This document shows, in pieces, positions 9,274-20,361 of a stretch of DNA of 64,000 nt. How positions within the stretch are numbered: position 1 is the stretch's first letter; each line of letters opens with the position of its first letter. A program made the translations under genes and the position numbers. The notes beneath the pieces were generated by a model. The model was not told the origin of the DNA. It saw only the letters and a list, made by a program, of their open reading frames with translations, and ran no database searches. Where the stretch lies: NCBI GenBank assembly GCA_964019425.1, contig OZ025814.1:448001-512000 (forward strand). The letters are read 5' to 3'. The stretch comes from Flectonema sp. DT1601 (lineage: Eukaryota; Euglenozoa; Diplonemea; Diplonemida; Diplonemidae).

Positions 9274-11193
9274 CTATGTAAACAAGTCTCTTATAGAGAC
9301 TGTTGACTAAGGGTAGTGTTCGTATACATTTGTGAACGGTTTTTTTTTTTTTTTTTTTTGAAATATTTTGTGGTTTTGTCACCAAAAGTTTTTTTTAAAA
9401 AAAAATCCTTCCGAAACCCTAATCCGAAAATCCGGAGTGAAAAGAATAATGAGGAGGAATGTTGGTCCGACAACAAAGTTTAAAAAAAGAAATACCAACA
9501 ATACATAATAAAGAGGAAAAATTATTAACTAATAAGATCTGGAGAACAAGAAGCTAAGAGGGAGGCCTAATGAAGATCTGACTATCATACACAATCGTGA
9601 AATGATGTCACAGAATACTGATTTTACAACTTTTTGTAAACTCTAGTATCGAATTCAGAAAGGTCCTGCCAACTTAAAAAATAAAAAGGAGTAAAGTCCC
9701 CTACAAACTTCAGCAGTGGAAAACACTGCCAAGAAAGGTAGACACAAGAAAGGAAAGAGACAAAGACACAATGAAAGACAACATTAGTATGAAAACTATA
9801 ACTCAATCTTATCTCCTCAAAGTAGTCTATCAATAGTCCGAAAAAGATAAAACTGGAAAAAAATCGATGGTGTTTTTTTTTTTTTTTTGCTGATGTTAAC
9901 TTCAACAAAAAGTAACAAAAAAAAATAGCAAATAAAAACCAATTATCCTGCTCTGCTATAATTAGTTTGATACTGCAAAAAAAAAAAAAAAAAGTTGAGA
10001 GAGGGCTTGTCCAGCAAGCTTCCAACTCCTCCAAAGAGATAGTCTGAAGTCCGACTCAGAGAGAGAGAAGAAAAGAGAGAGAAAGAAAGAGAATGCATCG
10101 TCCGCCTGTTTATCACTTCAAATAAATAAAAAAAGCATTAAAGGCAAACTACAGCATTATTACCTTGAGACAGGTACAACAAAAGGTTTAAAAAAAAAAA
10201 ATTTAAAAAAAAAATACATCAAACTGATCAGCTTGGCGACGCAAGTGGGAAATAAACCTATTTGATAGAAGAAAGGGATAATAAAAGACTGTGTCCTATA
10301 TCAGTTCAGATAATCAGAGGATAAGATGTTGAAAGTAAGTCGATCAAGTCATGCACGAGAAAGTCTCATGCTGCACTTATTATTGACACAACGCTTGTAA
10401 TAGCTATAAACAATACAGTTATACGTAATCGGAAAAACACAATAAAGAATTCAGAAAAAGAGGAGAGGAGGATACTAACCAAAACAAGACCAGGTCTCAC
10501 CGTAAGAATCGGATTTAATTATCCTTTGTAAGAAAATACAAAAACAACAACAACAAAAAAAATCAAACAAACGAAGAGAACAACATGAGTCAACGTTACC
10601 AGCAATAGTTACCACGCATTAGTACAATAATGATAACTATGTCTGAAATAGGCAGCATGTTAGTGTAGTAGCTAACTCGTGTTCTAATCAAGGCTGACTA
10701 CAACCAGGAGTGTCAAGACACGATCGATATAATATAAAACGTTTGCAACCATAAAAAAAGAAAAAAAATGGAGTTGGTCCTCAGAGAGAGGGAGAGTAAG
10801 CTTTCTGAGCCCTTCGTAATTTAGTGAGAATGAGAGCTGCAAAACGTTTTTTTTTTTTTTTTTTTTTTTTTCCTTTTCATTTTCGCAGACACGTTTCGAT
10901 TGCAATTTAAAAACAACCGAAAGAAAAACTACTAAAAAAAAAAAAAAGAAGGAAAAAAAAAAAGTGATTCTGCGATTGGATTCCTCCTCGCAGAGAGCAG
11001 ACGCAGATTTCTTATTTAATAAACAAAGTTAACGTGGATTGGTCACGTATCGCTTACAAAAATAATTATTCCACATCCGCATGGGGTGGGGTTGTATCCA
11101 TGTGTCCGTTTGGTCTAATTTTCAAAGGTTTTTTTTCTTTCTTGAATTTTAAAATTTTATTGCTTTATTAGATTATTAGAGGGCTGAGATTTC

Positions 11194-11226
<33 letters not shown>

Positions 11227-11252
11227 TTTAGTTGATCAAGAAAATATCACAG

Positions 11253-11412
11253 AATAGAGAGACAGACAGATAAGGAAGTCCAATACATTGCGTACTGTGC
11301 ATCGCTGATACAGCAAGCTAAAGAGCATCGGGTTAACTCCCTAGAGCTACGAGGCAACAGCAACGTAATTAGACCCAATCTTATTAGGATTGTTTTATTA
11401 TAACTTCATGTC
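11253..11412. repeat. Dispersed repeat, intact form
   Basis: This segment, from GAGACAGACAG through TTGCGTACTG to GCTACGAGGCAACAGCAAC and TTAGACCCAAT, has a diverged second copy at 16696-17083. There the copy is split in two by an inserted unit of about 220 bp. No coding frame crosses it. Confidence 0.6.
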
Positions 11413-11448
11413 ATTCTACCGCAATGATACATTAAGTCGAAGAAAACG

Positions 11449-11479
<31 letters not shown>

Positions 11480-12060
11480 CCACAAAAAAACACATGGTTT
11501 CAAAAGACCCTTTTTTTTGTGTCGAAAATAGGTTAACCTGAAAACGTTTTTTTTTTTTTTTTTTTTTTTGCTTTAACATAAAGTTTAAATTCAGAAAGGG
11601 AAAACTTAAAAAGTCAGTATTATTAGTTTTTTCTAGAATACAAGGCTTGGCTTAAGTGGATAATTCGTTGGAATTACAAAAAAAAAAAAAAAAAAAAAAA
11701 AAAGAGATGGCGGGAGGAAGAAAAATAAAAAATAGCACGTTTTAAAGATCAAGCATACAGCACAACAATCCCAAAGCTTAACAACCAAGAGTTTAGCTAT
11801 TTAAAGAGAAAACAGTAAAGGCAGGAATGGACGAGATTATTATAAAATAGTACACTAAATCAAGTTGAAAAGTTGCTGAGAAGAAAACTATTTGACTTTA
11901 CATCAATTATTCACCGCAAGGAACTCAAGTCGTAAGAAATGATGAAGTGGGGAGAGGAAGAAAAAAAAAAAAAACCAGTAATATGAAATCAATGCGATGG
12001 TTTGTTTACACACGAGAAGCCGAGAACCGACTTTACTTTAAATTAATACGGTTAAAGAAG

Positions 12061-12125
12061 CTTACGTGTGCTGCCCAACATTCTTTCTACTTCTTACAAT
12101 ACTTTGTTAAATGTAAAAAAAAAAA
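12061..12125. repeat. Dispersed repeat related to 16457-16525
   Basis: The stretch TACGTGTGCTGCCCAACATT followed by TTCTTACAATACTT and a poly-A run is shared with about 16457-16525. Both ends fade into A-rich sequence. It is non-coding and its origin is unknown. Confidence 0.55.
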
Positions 12126-13213
12126 GAAGAAAAAACCCAGACCTATGGATTCAAAAAAAAATTAAAAAGCAGGCCATTAATTAAACGATAAAATCAGAAA
12201 GAAAAGTAAATATGGCGTCTAATAGAGTCAGGAATGACTAGGGTGAAATTCCTGAATGCTGCACCAAACGAAGGAGTTAACCGTCGCTTACGTTACGCAA
12301 CAGATTGAAGTAAGTTATTTCTGTGATCGAATATGAGATGAACCGCAACCTAATTACCGACAAGACTAAAATGATTTGTACGGCAAATACCTTGTCATTC
12401 ATTAACCGATAAAGAGAATGATAACTGTAAAGGGTTGCTAAGTCAGCAGTGAGAACCCAATGACCGATAAGTACGAATCGCTTTGCTAAAGTAGACAATA
12501 TGATAACACTAAACTTCGCTGGATATCATCGCAAGTTGTTTCAGCACATTTTCGCAAAGTATACAAAAAGAGGAAACGTCGGAAAATGACCGTTTCTACA
12601 AAGCTACACTCTTTTATTTAGTCAGAGTATTCTAGTGATACTTGGAACACATACACCGTCGCAAAATCGATTAAAAAAAAAAGGGAAATGTCTCATCGCA
12701 TCTCTTAACGGTGTGACTTAAGAAATAAAACGAATCTTATTAAATATGATTCGTTAGAAGAGGTGACGTAGTCTCTCTTTTAAGGAATAAACTGTCACTG
12801 GAAAGACTGCAGTGAGGTGTCTTGGAGAATACAAAAAATATCGCGTGTGAATGCAAAACTAATCTCCACACACTTCTACATTAAAGGAAATGTCTCAGCG
12901 CTGGTCATTTAACTGTGCGCGGGGAAGAGACTTCAGGGGTCATAGAATAAAGAGACCCGCGTTTTATTTTTATTTTTATTTTTATTATTTTTTTTCGCGT
13001 TTTATTAAAAAGAATTTATTTTTAATGAAAAACAGTCAACCTCAAAGTACAAAAAAAAAAAAAAAACATGGAGAAGCATAAAAGACACACATCACCAAAA
13101 AAAAAAAATGTAATCATTAAAATGGATGCCACAACTTAAAGCCAAGAAAAACGTTTTTTTTTGATTTCGTCCATTGTTTTGGAGGTGTTTTCTTGTATAA
13201 GTTTCCGATGAAA

Positions 13214-15256
13214 TCACGATAACTCAGTATCACTCTCTTCAGTTATGATTGAAATAACTTGACAAGCAGACTCATTCGATGCAGCTGGAAGCAGCGAATC
13301 GTTAAGAAACAAAGGAGGTGATTTCGTCTTTGGGAAAGAAATTCTCATTGAAGGAAATGATCTAAATGATGTTCGAGAACAAAACAAATCTGAATCATAA
13401 CTATTTAAATCACGACTATCAACAAATTCCCACAACTGATGTTGCATGTGTTCTCGTCTTTTGCTAAAGAAGACGTACATTTCAGACAAGACATCCAATG
13501 CTATCTGTCCAAACAACATGAATGACACTCCATCTAAGATCTTTTCAGCGATTGTTCTTGCAGCGCTTTCTTCAGTATCATTGTAGAAGGAGGATGCTAA
13601 TAGGAATAGAGCGGTTGCTTGTCCTCCACTCATTACAAAAGACATAATGCAATCTCGAGGTTTGCAATGCGGAAGCATAACACCTTCGATTATCATCATC
13701 ATAACAAATATAACTCCCTGAGCAACCCTGACATGACCACATTGAACTTTTGATGAAAGCTCTAAAGAAGACATCAACGACAATACAAAACTCGAAAGAA
13801 ATTCAACGATCGGAAACCAAATACATTCCTGTTTCAATGATCTAACTACAGAAGCATATTTCTGAACCCAGTGATTGTCCCTGTATTTACTTACCCATTC
13901 ACCAGGTCCTAACATCGTTAAATAAATAGGGTTTCTTTGTTTTGGATCTTTGACATACATTCCTTGTGGAGGAATTGATCTTTTTAAAATAACTGCAAGT
14001 ACGATAGGAAGTGCTGCACATCCTAAAATACACAAACAGCCGACTGAAACACCAATTAAGCTACCACTGTAAAGCAGTAGAAGGAATCCACACAGTGTTG
14101 TGCCTTGATACATCCATTGAAAAACAAGCAACGGAGCTGATGGAAAACGCAAAAACCCATCTGGGTCGTTTGCGTTATATGTTCCTTTACTGCGGGGAAA
14201 GCATTTCGAGAGGAAAAAAGAAGCAATCTTGAAAAGAAGTGTGATAGCAGCCAGAGCTACAAAGTGGACGACAATAGAACCCAAGGCCATTGAGTTGTTG
14301 ATTTCAATTCCTGAGAAATGAAAGTCTTTAACTAAGTCTCGATGTTGACCTCCTCCTAACTGACAACCACCACTTATTAAAACAAGTCGCATTGCTGAAC
14401 CTGCAGCTGCACCCCCTGAACTGAGTACTGCTCCCGCAGCTGCAGCATTCCCAACAGGTGCCGATACAGTCGGATGTTCGTAAACAGTCGGGACTGGTGT
14501 TGGAGCAAATGTTGGCATGCTTGTTGGGGTAGCAGTCAAAGGAACTCCCGTCGGAAGTAATTTAATTGGAATTGTTTCCGTCTCAGCAACCAGAGTAATA
14601 GTTTCCGTCGGTGCAGAACCCGGTTCAGGAGTTGGTATATTTGGTACAGGAATTGTTGTGACCGGTATACCTGTCGGAACACCTGTAGTTGGAATACGTG
14701 TGGGTGGAGTATGCGTGTCAGGAACAATTGTCGTGGGCATCGAAGTGGGTGCAAACGTCGGCACGTCAGTTGGTTGTGCCGTCGGCACGTTAGTTGGCTG
14801 TGCCGTAGGTGTGGTTGGAGGATAAAAAATTGCCTCACGATTCGTTTTCATGTAATTGTAATCAGACCATTGCTCAGCGAGGCTTCCATTCACCCCAAAC
14901 CATCTAACAGAACTCCCACTGGGAAATAGATAAATAGATTTTACAATTACCCCGTCACCATCTGAAGTCCTAACTGAATGAGCTTGTGGCCAATTTTCGA
15001 AAGGAGCAATTCGTACTTTAACTACCTCATCAGGTGGGTAGGGGTAAGGCAATGATGATAACGCGTATGAACCCGTGGACTGAGGTTTCGTTAAATTACC
15101 CACAACAGCTGATGAACCAGATACATGTGTCAATTCAACCCAAAAGTCTTCCTGTGAACTTCCAGTACTATTCGCTGATATCTCAAAGATAATATCAATA
15201 CCATTCACAAACAATATCTCCAACAACAATAATAGCAGTAGACTCACACATCTCAT
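13214..15256 (-). CDS. Polytopic surface protein with PT-rich stalk
   Basis: 680 residues from the ATG that starts a clear signal peptide (MRCVSLLLLLLLEILFVNG). An extracellular segment of about 120 residues follows, then a stalk of VPT/QPT/PTxxPT triplets (about residues 150-275). The C-terminal half has at least six hydrophobic helices and short loops carrying FPSAP and PPQGMY motifs, ending in a serine-rich cytoplasmic tail. The layout is that of a stalked surface receptor or adhesin whose membrane part is a multi-helix bundle. From memory it resembles the C-terminal membrane module of large surface proteins of bodonids and trypanosomatids, which I could not check. An open frame extends four codons upstream, but only from GTG. 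TTTTATAG just upstream may be the acceptor. The specific function is unknown. Confidence 0.75.
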   Translation of the reverse strand: MRCVSLLLLLLLEILFVNGIDIIFEISANSTGSSQEDFWVELTHVSGSSAVVGNLTKPQSTGSYALSSLPYPYPPDEVVKVRIAPFENWPQAHSVRTSDGDGVIVKSIYLFPSGSSVRWFGVNGSLAEQWSDYNYMKTNREAIFYPPTTPTAQPTNVPTAQPTDVPTFAPTSMPTTIVPDTHTPPTRIPTTGVPTGIPVTTIPVPNIPTPEPGSAPTETITLVAETETIPIKLLPTGVPLTATPTSMPTFAPTPVPTVYEHPTVSAPVGNAAAAGAVLSSGGAAAGSAMRLVLISGGCQLGGGQHRDLVKDFHFSGIEINNSMALGSIVVHFVALAAITLLFKIASFFLSKCFPRSKGTYNANDPDGFLRFPSAPLLVFQWMYQGTTLCGFLLLLYSGSLIGVSVGCLCILGCAALPIVLAVILKRSIPPQGMYVKDPKQRNPIYLTMLGPGEWVSKYRDNHWVQKYASVVRSLKQECIWFPIVEFLSSFVLSLMSSLELSSKVQCGHVRVAQGVIFVMMMIIEGVMLPHCKPRDCIMSFVMSGGQATALFLLASSFYNDTEESAARTIAEKILDGVSFMLFGQIALDVLSEMYVFFSKRREHMQHQLWEFVDSRDLNSYDSDLFCSRTSFRSFPSMRISFPKTKSPPLFLNDSLLPAASNESACQVISIITEESDTELS

Positions 15257-15491
15257 ATGTGAAGACACCAGCCTATAAAATTATAATAAAGGTGTAATGC
15301 CACACAAAGGAACACATCCAAGTAAATAAAGTATTAAACATGTGTGTTGTCTGATTACCTGATAACAAATATAAAGTTACTCAATCACAAACAATAATTC
15401 TCAATTACATGAAAACAGAATGTAGATCAACGTGGGTAAAGTTTCTTTTTTGAGTGTTTCACTACTGTGTTTCTTCTTCTTTTTGTTACTA

Positions 15492-15805
15492 CTATAATTG
15501 CTTAGGCACTGCCCCTACTGGGTGGCCGTTCACCTTTTCGAGACAATGGGGGATGCGACACGGAAACTAATTGCGCTGTGAGGCGCGGTGCGTACAGTGG
15601 GGTTCGAACCGAGGCCGATTGGGTGCCCATCCACTGCACTATGAGTTAGAGAAAAGACAGCAGCATTTTTCAAAAAAAAAAAGAAACACGGAAAGAGGAA
15701 TATTGACGATTTTTTCTTTTTCAAAAGACCTTCTTGAGAACAAAAAACGGGTTCGCGTACTCCGTCGAGTGTCACCATGATCTAACAGTGCCTATGGTAT
15801 TATAG
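15492..15805. mobile_element. Inverted-repeat element (MITE-like) with tRNA-like promoter boxes
   Basis: Arms of 20 nt at 15492-15511 and 15786-15805 are inverted copies matching at 16 of 20 positions (CTATAAT, four variable bases, TAGGCACTG). The interior on the minus strand carries TAGTGCAGTGG, a good tRNA A-box, and GGTTCGAACC, a good B-box. Only about 20 nt lie between them, too few for an anticodon arm. It is therefore not a functional tRNA as seen, but may be a tRNA-derived non-autonomous element. No transposase frame is present and no second copy was found in the window. Confidence 0.4.
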
Positions 15806-16456
15806 AGGGGTAGAAAGAGAGAACAACTACAAAATCTCACACAAAAGTTAGGAGAAAACGAAAACTACGGCAATGTGGAGCATCTATGGAACTTTCCTTT
15901 TATATATAAATAATCGCCCCCTCCCCGCAATAGCAGGGTCGCAGGTTTTTTTTTGTCCGCAGAAAACGATTCTCCCATCCTCTTGTGTGGAATTCGAAGT
16001 TATATTGAATTGTATAGTTTGGTAAAAAGAAAACCTACAACGAACACGAAAAGTTGACAGCAGAGAGGGATCCATCTCCGACTACTACTGATCAACTAAT
16101 TACCGTCTTTTTTGTAAGACAGTTCCTCATAACACGTCTAACTTACTGACTCCAAGAGAAAAAGAAAATAAAGAGAGAGAGAGAGAGAGAGAGAAACTAC
16201 ACAAGAGGAACACTTTAGCATGAAACTCATTGTGTTTTGTGAGGGCCTGAAATACTATGGCAAGAGTGATTAAAAAAAAATAAAGGAAAAACGTAGGAGT
16301 GGTCTTCCACTACCACGATTACGAAATCTTATCTGGACTACCGAAGAATTGGCTTTTATCTTAAACTATACAAAGAAATAGTAATATAACGATATCGATA
16401 TTTTATTTGTGCACGAAAACCGTGAAACCGTCTTAAACTGATAAAGCTAAATGAGG

Positions 16457-16525
16457 TTTACGTGTGCTGCCCAACATTTTTTTCATTCTTACAATACTTG
16501 CCATATGCAAAAAAAAAAAAAAAAG
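16457..16525. repeat. Dispersed repeat related to 12061-12125
   Basis: Shares TACGTGTGCTGCCCAACATT and TTCTTACAATACTT with the earlier copy, including the following poly-A run. Non-coding. Confidence 0.55.
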
Positions 16526-16695
16526 AAGTTTACTCAGAAAAAAATAGTAATCAACGAGAAATAGAATGATCTTTTTGCTTATAAAGTAATGCTTGCATTG
16601 CTCACGGAGATTTCATATATTGTAGTGGTGGATTTTCATTGCGGCTTTTTTTTATTTTATTTTTTTTTTAATTGTTTCCATCTGCATGGTGAGAA

Positions 16696-17083
16696 TGAGA
16701 GACAGATATAGAGAAGTCTATCTATTGCGTACTGAGTGAGCATCACTGTTACAGCAAACCAAGGAGATTACCTACTTAACTCGCATATGCTATCAGTTTT
16801 CCACTTTTGTCCGATTGTTGTCAGAAGTTGATGATATAACTTGAGGATAAATAATAAACAAAGAGAAGACTCTTCGTAACAACAGATGTGGAGATAGAGC
16901 TTTCTTAATGAGCTCAAAAGAGAGAAAAGAGGAGAGGAGATTCGCAAAATGAGGTGTATAAACATACAGAGACGACAAGTCATTGAACAATTCATTTTGT
17001 ATTTTTTCTAATAAAGCTACGAGGCAACAGCAACTTTAATTAGACCCAATATTGTTAAGAGTTGTTATGGTTACAGCTTCAGG
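16696..17083. repeat. Dispersed repeat, interrupted form
   Basis: The left part (about 16696-16776) and right part (about 17014-17083) match the left and right halves of the repeat at 11253-11412. Between them sits the first copy of a unit of about 220 bp (16791-17007). The simplest reading is that the unit inserted into this repeat copy. Confidence 0.5.
16791..17007. repeat. 220-bp unit, copy 1
   Basis: Begins TATCAGTTTTCCACTTTTGT and ends CATTTTGTATTTTTT. It is nearly identical to 17091-17315, offset by 300 bp. Both copies keep a short minus-strand open frame (containing IIYPQVISSTSDNNRTKV) but the peptide looks unremarkable. It interrupts the dispersed repeat described above. Confidence 0.65.
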
Positions 17084-17090
17084 ATGCTAT

Positions 17091-17315
17091 TATCAGTTTT
17101 TCACTTTTGTCCGATTGTTGTCAGAAGTTGATGATATAACTTGAGGATAAATAATAAACAAAGAGAAGACTCTTCGTAACAACAGATGTGGAGATAGAGC
17201 TTTCTTAATGAGCTCAAAAGAGAGAAAGAGGAGAGGAGATTCGCAAAACCAGGTGTATAAACATACAGAGACCATCAACCGACTATAAGTCATTGAAGAA
17301 GTCATTTTGTATTTC
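17091..17315. repeat. 220-bp unit, copy 2
   Basis: Second copy of the unit, differing by a handful of substitutions and a small insertion near its right end. It ends in a poly-T run. Together the two copies form an interrupted direct repeat with a 300-bp period. Confidence 0.65.
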
Positions 17316-17894
17316 TTTTTTTTTTTTTTCTTTTGTTATTAAGACACTACGTTTGTGCTATAAAAAAGGAAAGAAGGAGGAAAAAAAAGAGAAAAAAAAC
17401 AGAAATATCATTTTTAATTATTATATTTTGATTAGAAAGTGAACAGGAGGTCAAATCTTTCAAGTATCATTTTATTTATTTATCGAAATCAGGAGCCAAA
17501 CCTCTTGAGAAGCTCACTAGGAACCAGTAAGACCCTCCCAAGAACAGTAAATGACTACCCAGACTCACCGCAAGCAGGCAGCGTAAGAGACGGTTGATAA
17601 CATTTATTTGTTCGCATTACGATATAACAGAGATATCGGAAAGAAAATTAAAATTATTTATACGACTACACAAAATACTTTTTTTTTTTTGAAGGGGGAA
17701 AAAGGTCCAGTTGTCAACAATGATAAATAAAATAACTACCCAGATCAATCGAAATTGGTTACTTTAGTATACTGGACAACTCACAGAGACAGAGGACCCC
17801 AATCCATAGCCGTTTCCGAAGACACAGCACGCTGATCGCTTGAAATGGTTTAAAAAAAAAGGATTAAAAAAAACGAATTGTTTGTGTTTTGGGG

Positions 17895-17952
17895 GGGAAA
17901 TATTTTTACTTGAGCACGTAACACAGGAGGGAAAATATTTTTACTCGAACAC
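17895..17952. repeat. Two-copy 23-bp tandem repeat
   Basis: The motif GGGAAATATTTTTACTYGAR followed by CAC occurs at 17895-17917 and 17929-17952, with an 11-bp spacer. Non-coding. Confidence 0.6.
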
Positions 17953-19855
17953 AAAGGATCCATCCGCGATATGCATATGCAACCGAGAGAGAGCTACAAA
18001 CGTATAAAATGATTTAAAAAAAACAGTTGCGATACAGAATTGTTAACACTTCTGTCTGATGCAAGTAAAAATCAAAATATTGCGTCAGAATGAAAAAAAA
18101 AAAAAAAAAATTTTTTTACCGTAAAACAAGAAAAGAGAGGAGCAAGAGGAGTACTAACTAAAAGACTAACTCCGAAACAAAATTTGGAGAACTAGAAAAA
18201 CAAAAAAAAAAAGTAGCTTCATTATTGTAACATAACTCAAAAATGAAAGTTGCATCAGTGACGCTCGTAGTTCAGGAGGACACAATGACACAGACAGGAG
18301 AAATAGATCAGTTTTCTTTTTTTTGTATTGTAAAAAAAAAAAAAAAAAAAACAGATTCGATAACGATATGCGGACAAAGTGTCACGCATTTATTAGGTTT
18401 TGAGGACATTAGTTCAACAGAAGAACCTAACCTCAGTCAACACTCGAATTACAATAGTGTTAATAAAGTCGACTGAAAGTAGTTGTAAATAATTGTTCAA
18501 CTTATTTGAATTCTCTAGTCGAAGTATTCAATACGGTTTTTTTTTTTTTATTTTTCGATTTATTTCCATCTGAAAGAAAAGAGTCCTCGCGGACCAAATA
18601 AAAATAAAAATAAAAATAAAAACCAACCGGTTTGAATTAAGCGAAACTTCGATAGGTCTTTCGCCTCAAAACCCAGCTTTGACGAGCGACTTGCGCGTCA
18701 ACACCGCAACGTACCTCCACCAGAGTTTCCCCTCGTCGTGTACTTTAGACTATAAGGAGAACAAGTTAATTTAGTTTTTCTTTATCGGATCCATGAGCAG
18801 AGGATGAAAAGAATTCTCGTGACGGGAAAAAAAAAGTCCTCACTGAGAATAATTTCATTAACTGGACCACAGCATTTAGATAGAAAAAGGAAAGCTTACC
18901 AAAGAATTGTAGGGCAGCTGTGAAGACTCACTGTTGATTGCAGAAAATAGAACCAGTGTAGTCATAGAATAGAAGTGTAAAGTAGAAAGCGAAAAGACAT
19001 AACGTTAAGTTGTGCTGCATAGCAATCATTTTGATTGTTTTTTTTTTTTTTTTTGTTTTTTTTTGTTGTCAAAATTTCCTTTATCCATAATCAGACAGCT
19101 TGTAAGTTATAGCAGGTAATTTTTTTTTTTTTTTTGTTATTTTTTTTTTTTTTTTTTTTAATCAGGCTACGTTCAGAGGCTATTGAAATCAGATGATTGA
19201 AAAACATCAAATCATTCTCACCACTACTTCTATAGTGTTGCTGAGAAAAAAAAAAAAAAAAAAAAAAAGAAAAAAAAAGGATTTTCACTTTTGTTTTGTT
19301 TTTTTTTTTTTTTTTTTTTTTGACACAAAAAAAAAAAAAAAAAAGGTAAACTCGAAAAGATAGGGGGTGAAAAAAAAAATGGAGAAAACAAAAACGTCTG
19401 TTGTTTACTCTACAAAAACACGTACTCACCCGTGTTAATGAAAAAAAAGAAGAAAAAATATATACAGAAGACTTAGAGAAACAGATCAAAAGAAACATAA
19501 CAAGAATAACTAACGAGTTGCGTGCGTGCAACTTGTTGTTGTAAAAAACGAATAAGAAACGATACTTATTACGTGTAGGGAAAAAAAAAAGAACTAACTT
19601 GCTAAAAATATATTAAAAGAATTCCTTGTCTATGAGGTTACGAGAAATCAGAACTAATAACGGCTTCTCCCCAAACAGGGAACCTCCAACTGACATGAGG
19701 CTCACCTTTTTATGTATCCGTCTTGTAACCAGTTTATTCACAAGTCAATAATGTGAATTATAGAAGGAATTAAAAAATAGATAAACAAATAAAAAGCTCA
19801 AAAATAGAACTAAAAAAAAAAAGAGATGCCAAAAAAAACACTAAGCTAATCTAAT

Positions 19856-19900
19856 AGAGACCAGTATAGTAGAGACCAGTACAGTAGTGACCAGTCTAGG
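19856..19900. repeat. Three-copy 15-bp tandem repeat
   Basis: AGAGACCAGTATAGT, AGAGACCAGTACAGT and AGTGACCAGTCTAGG lie head to tail. This is a small minisatellite in the gene desert. Confidence 0.75.
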
Positions 19901-20361
19901 TATCTGACAATGTTTTTTTTTTTTTTTTTTGGTTTTGGTTTTGGTTTTTTTTTTTTTTTTTGAAATTTTTCAAATTTTTCAAACTTGCGTGTGAGATGCT
20001 CTCGATCTCAGTCGTGAATATCGATGAGAGATGAATAGAGAGGAAGAAAAAAAAAAAAAAAAGAAAAAAAGAAAAAAAGGAACAGTGAGAAGATTCAGCT
20101 TAATTTCAGAGTAGTTAAAAAAGCAATGATAATGAATGACGAAAAAAATAATGCCAACATCAGTATCCAAATATCATTGTCAAATCTGGTAGTTAGGGAG
20201 TTTTTTTTTTTTTTTTTTTTTTTTGTCTTCGGTTACCTACAATCCAACCAAGTCTTGTATTGTTCTGGTATAATAAGGTTACCTGTCAATTGAACTCACG
20301 CTAATGATTTTTTTTAAAAAATGAAGACCAACGAAGGTGTTCAATAATAAATTAAGTTCAA

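Larger units (their letters stand above)
8208..13213. other. 5-kb repeat-rich gene desert
   Basis: No convincing protein gene was found on either strand. The region is AT-rich with dozens of poly-A and poly-T runs of 12-25 nt, many short purine-only stretches, and a few islands of normal complexity (about 8640-8890, 9160-9250, 11250-11420, 12230-12560, 12740-12960). The islands include a duplicated structured element and a dispersed repeat shared with 16.4-17.3 kb, listed separately. It may hold promoters, a transcription start, or unrecognised structural RNA genes. Confidence 0.6.
15257..20361. other. 5-kb repeat-rich gene desert
   Basis: The second large interval without a supportable protein gene. 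It contains very long A/T homopolymers (several between 19.0 and 19.4 kb), an inverted-repeat element (15492-15805), a duplicated unit of about 220 bp (16791-17315), small tandem repeats and one GC-richer island at about 18640-18740. Together with the 8-13 kb desert it brackets a single gene, unlike the gene-dense 20-64 kb part. Confidence 0.6.

Noticed and set aside
9624-10034. 136-codon minus-strand frame with hydrophobic stretches
   Set aside because: It is Phe/Lys-rich translation of homopolymers without a motif or acceptor.
15571-15660. A functional tRNA gene
   Set aside because: A and B boxes are present, but the spacing leaves no room for an anticodon arm and the T-stem does not pair.
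19091-19531. 146-codon minus-strand frame rich in Phe and Lys
   Set aside because: It consists of translated poly-A/poly-T tracts and has no coding character.
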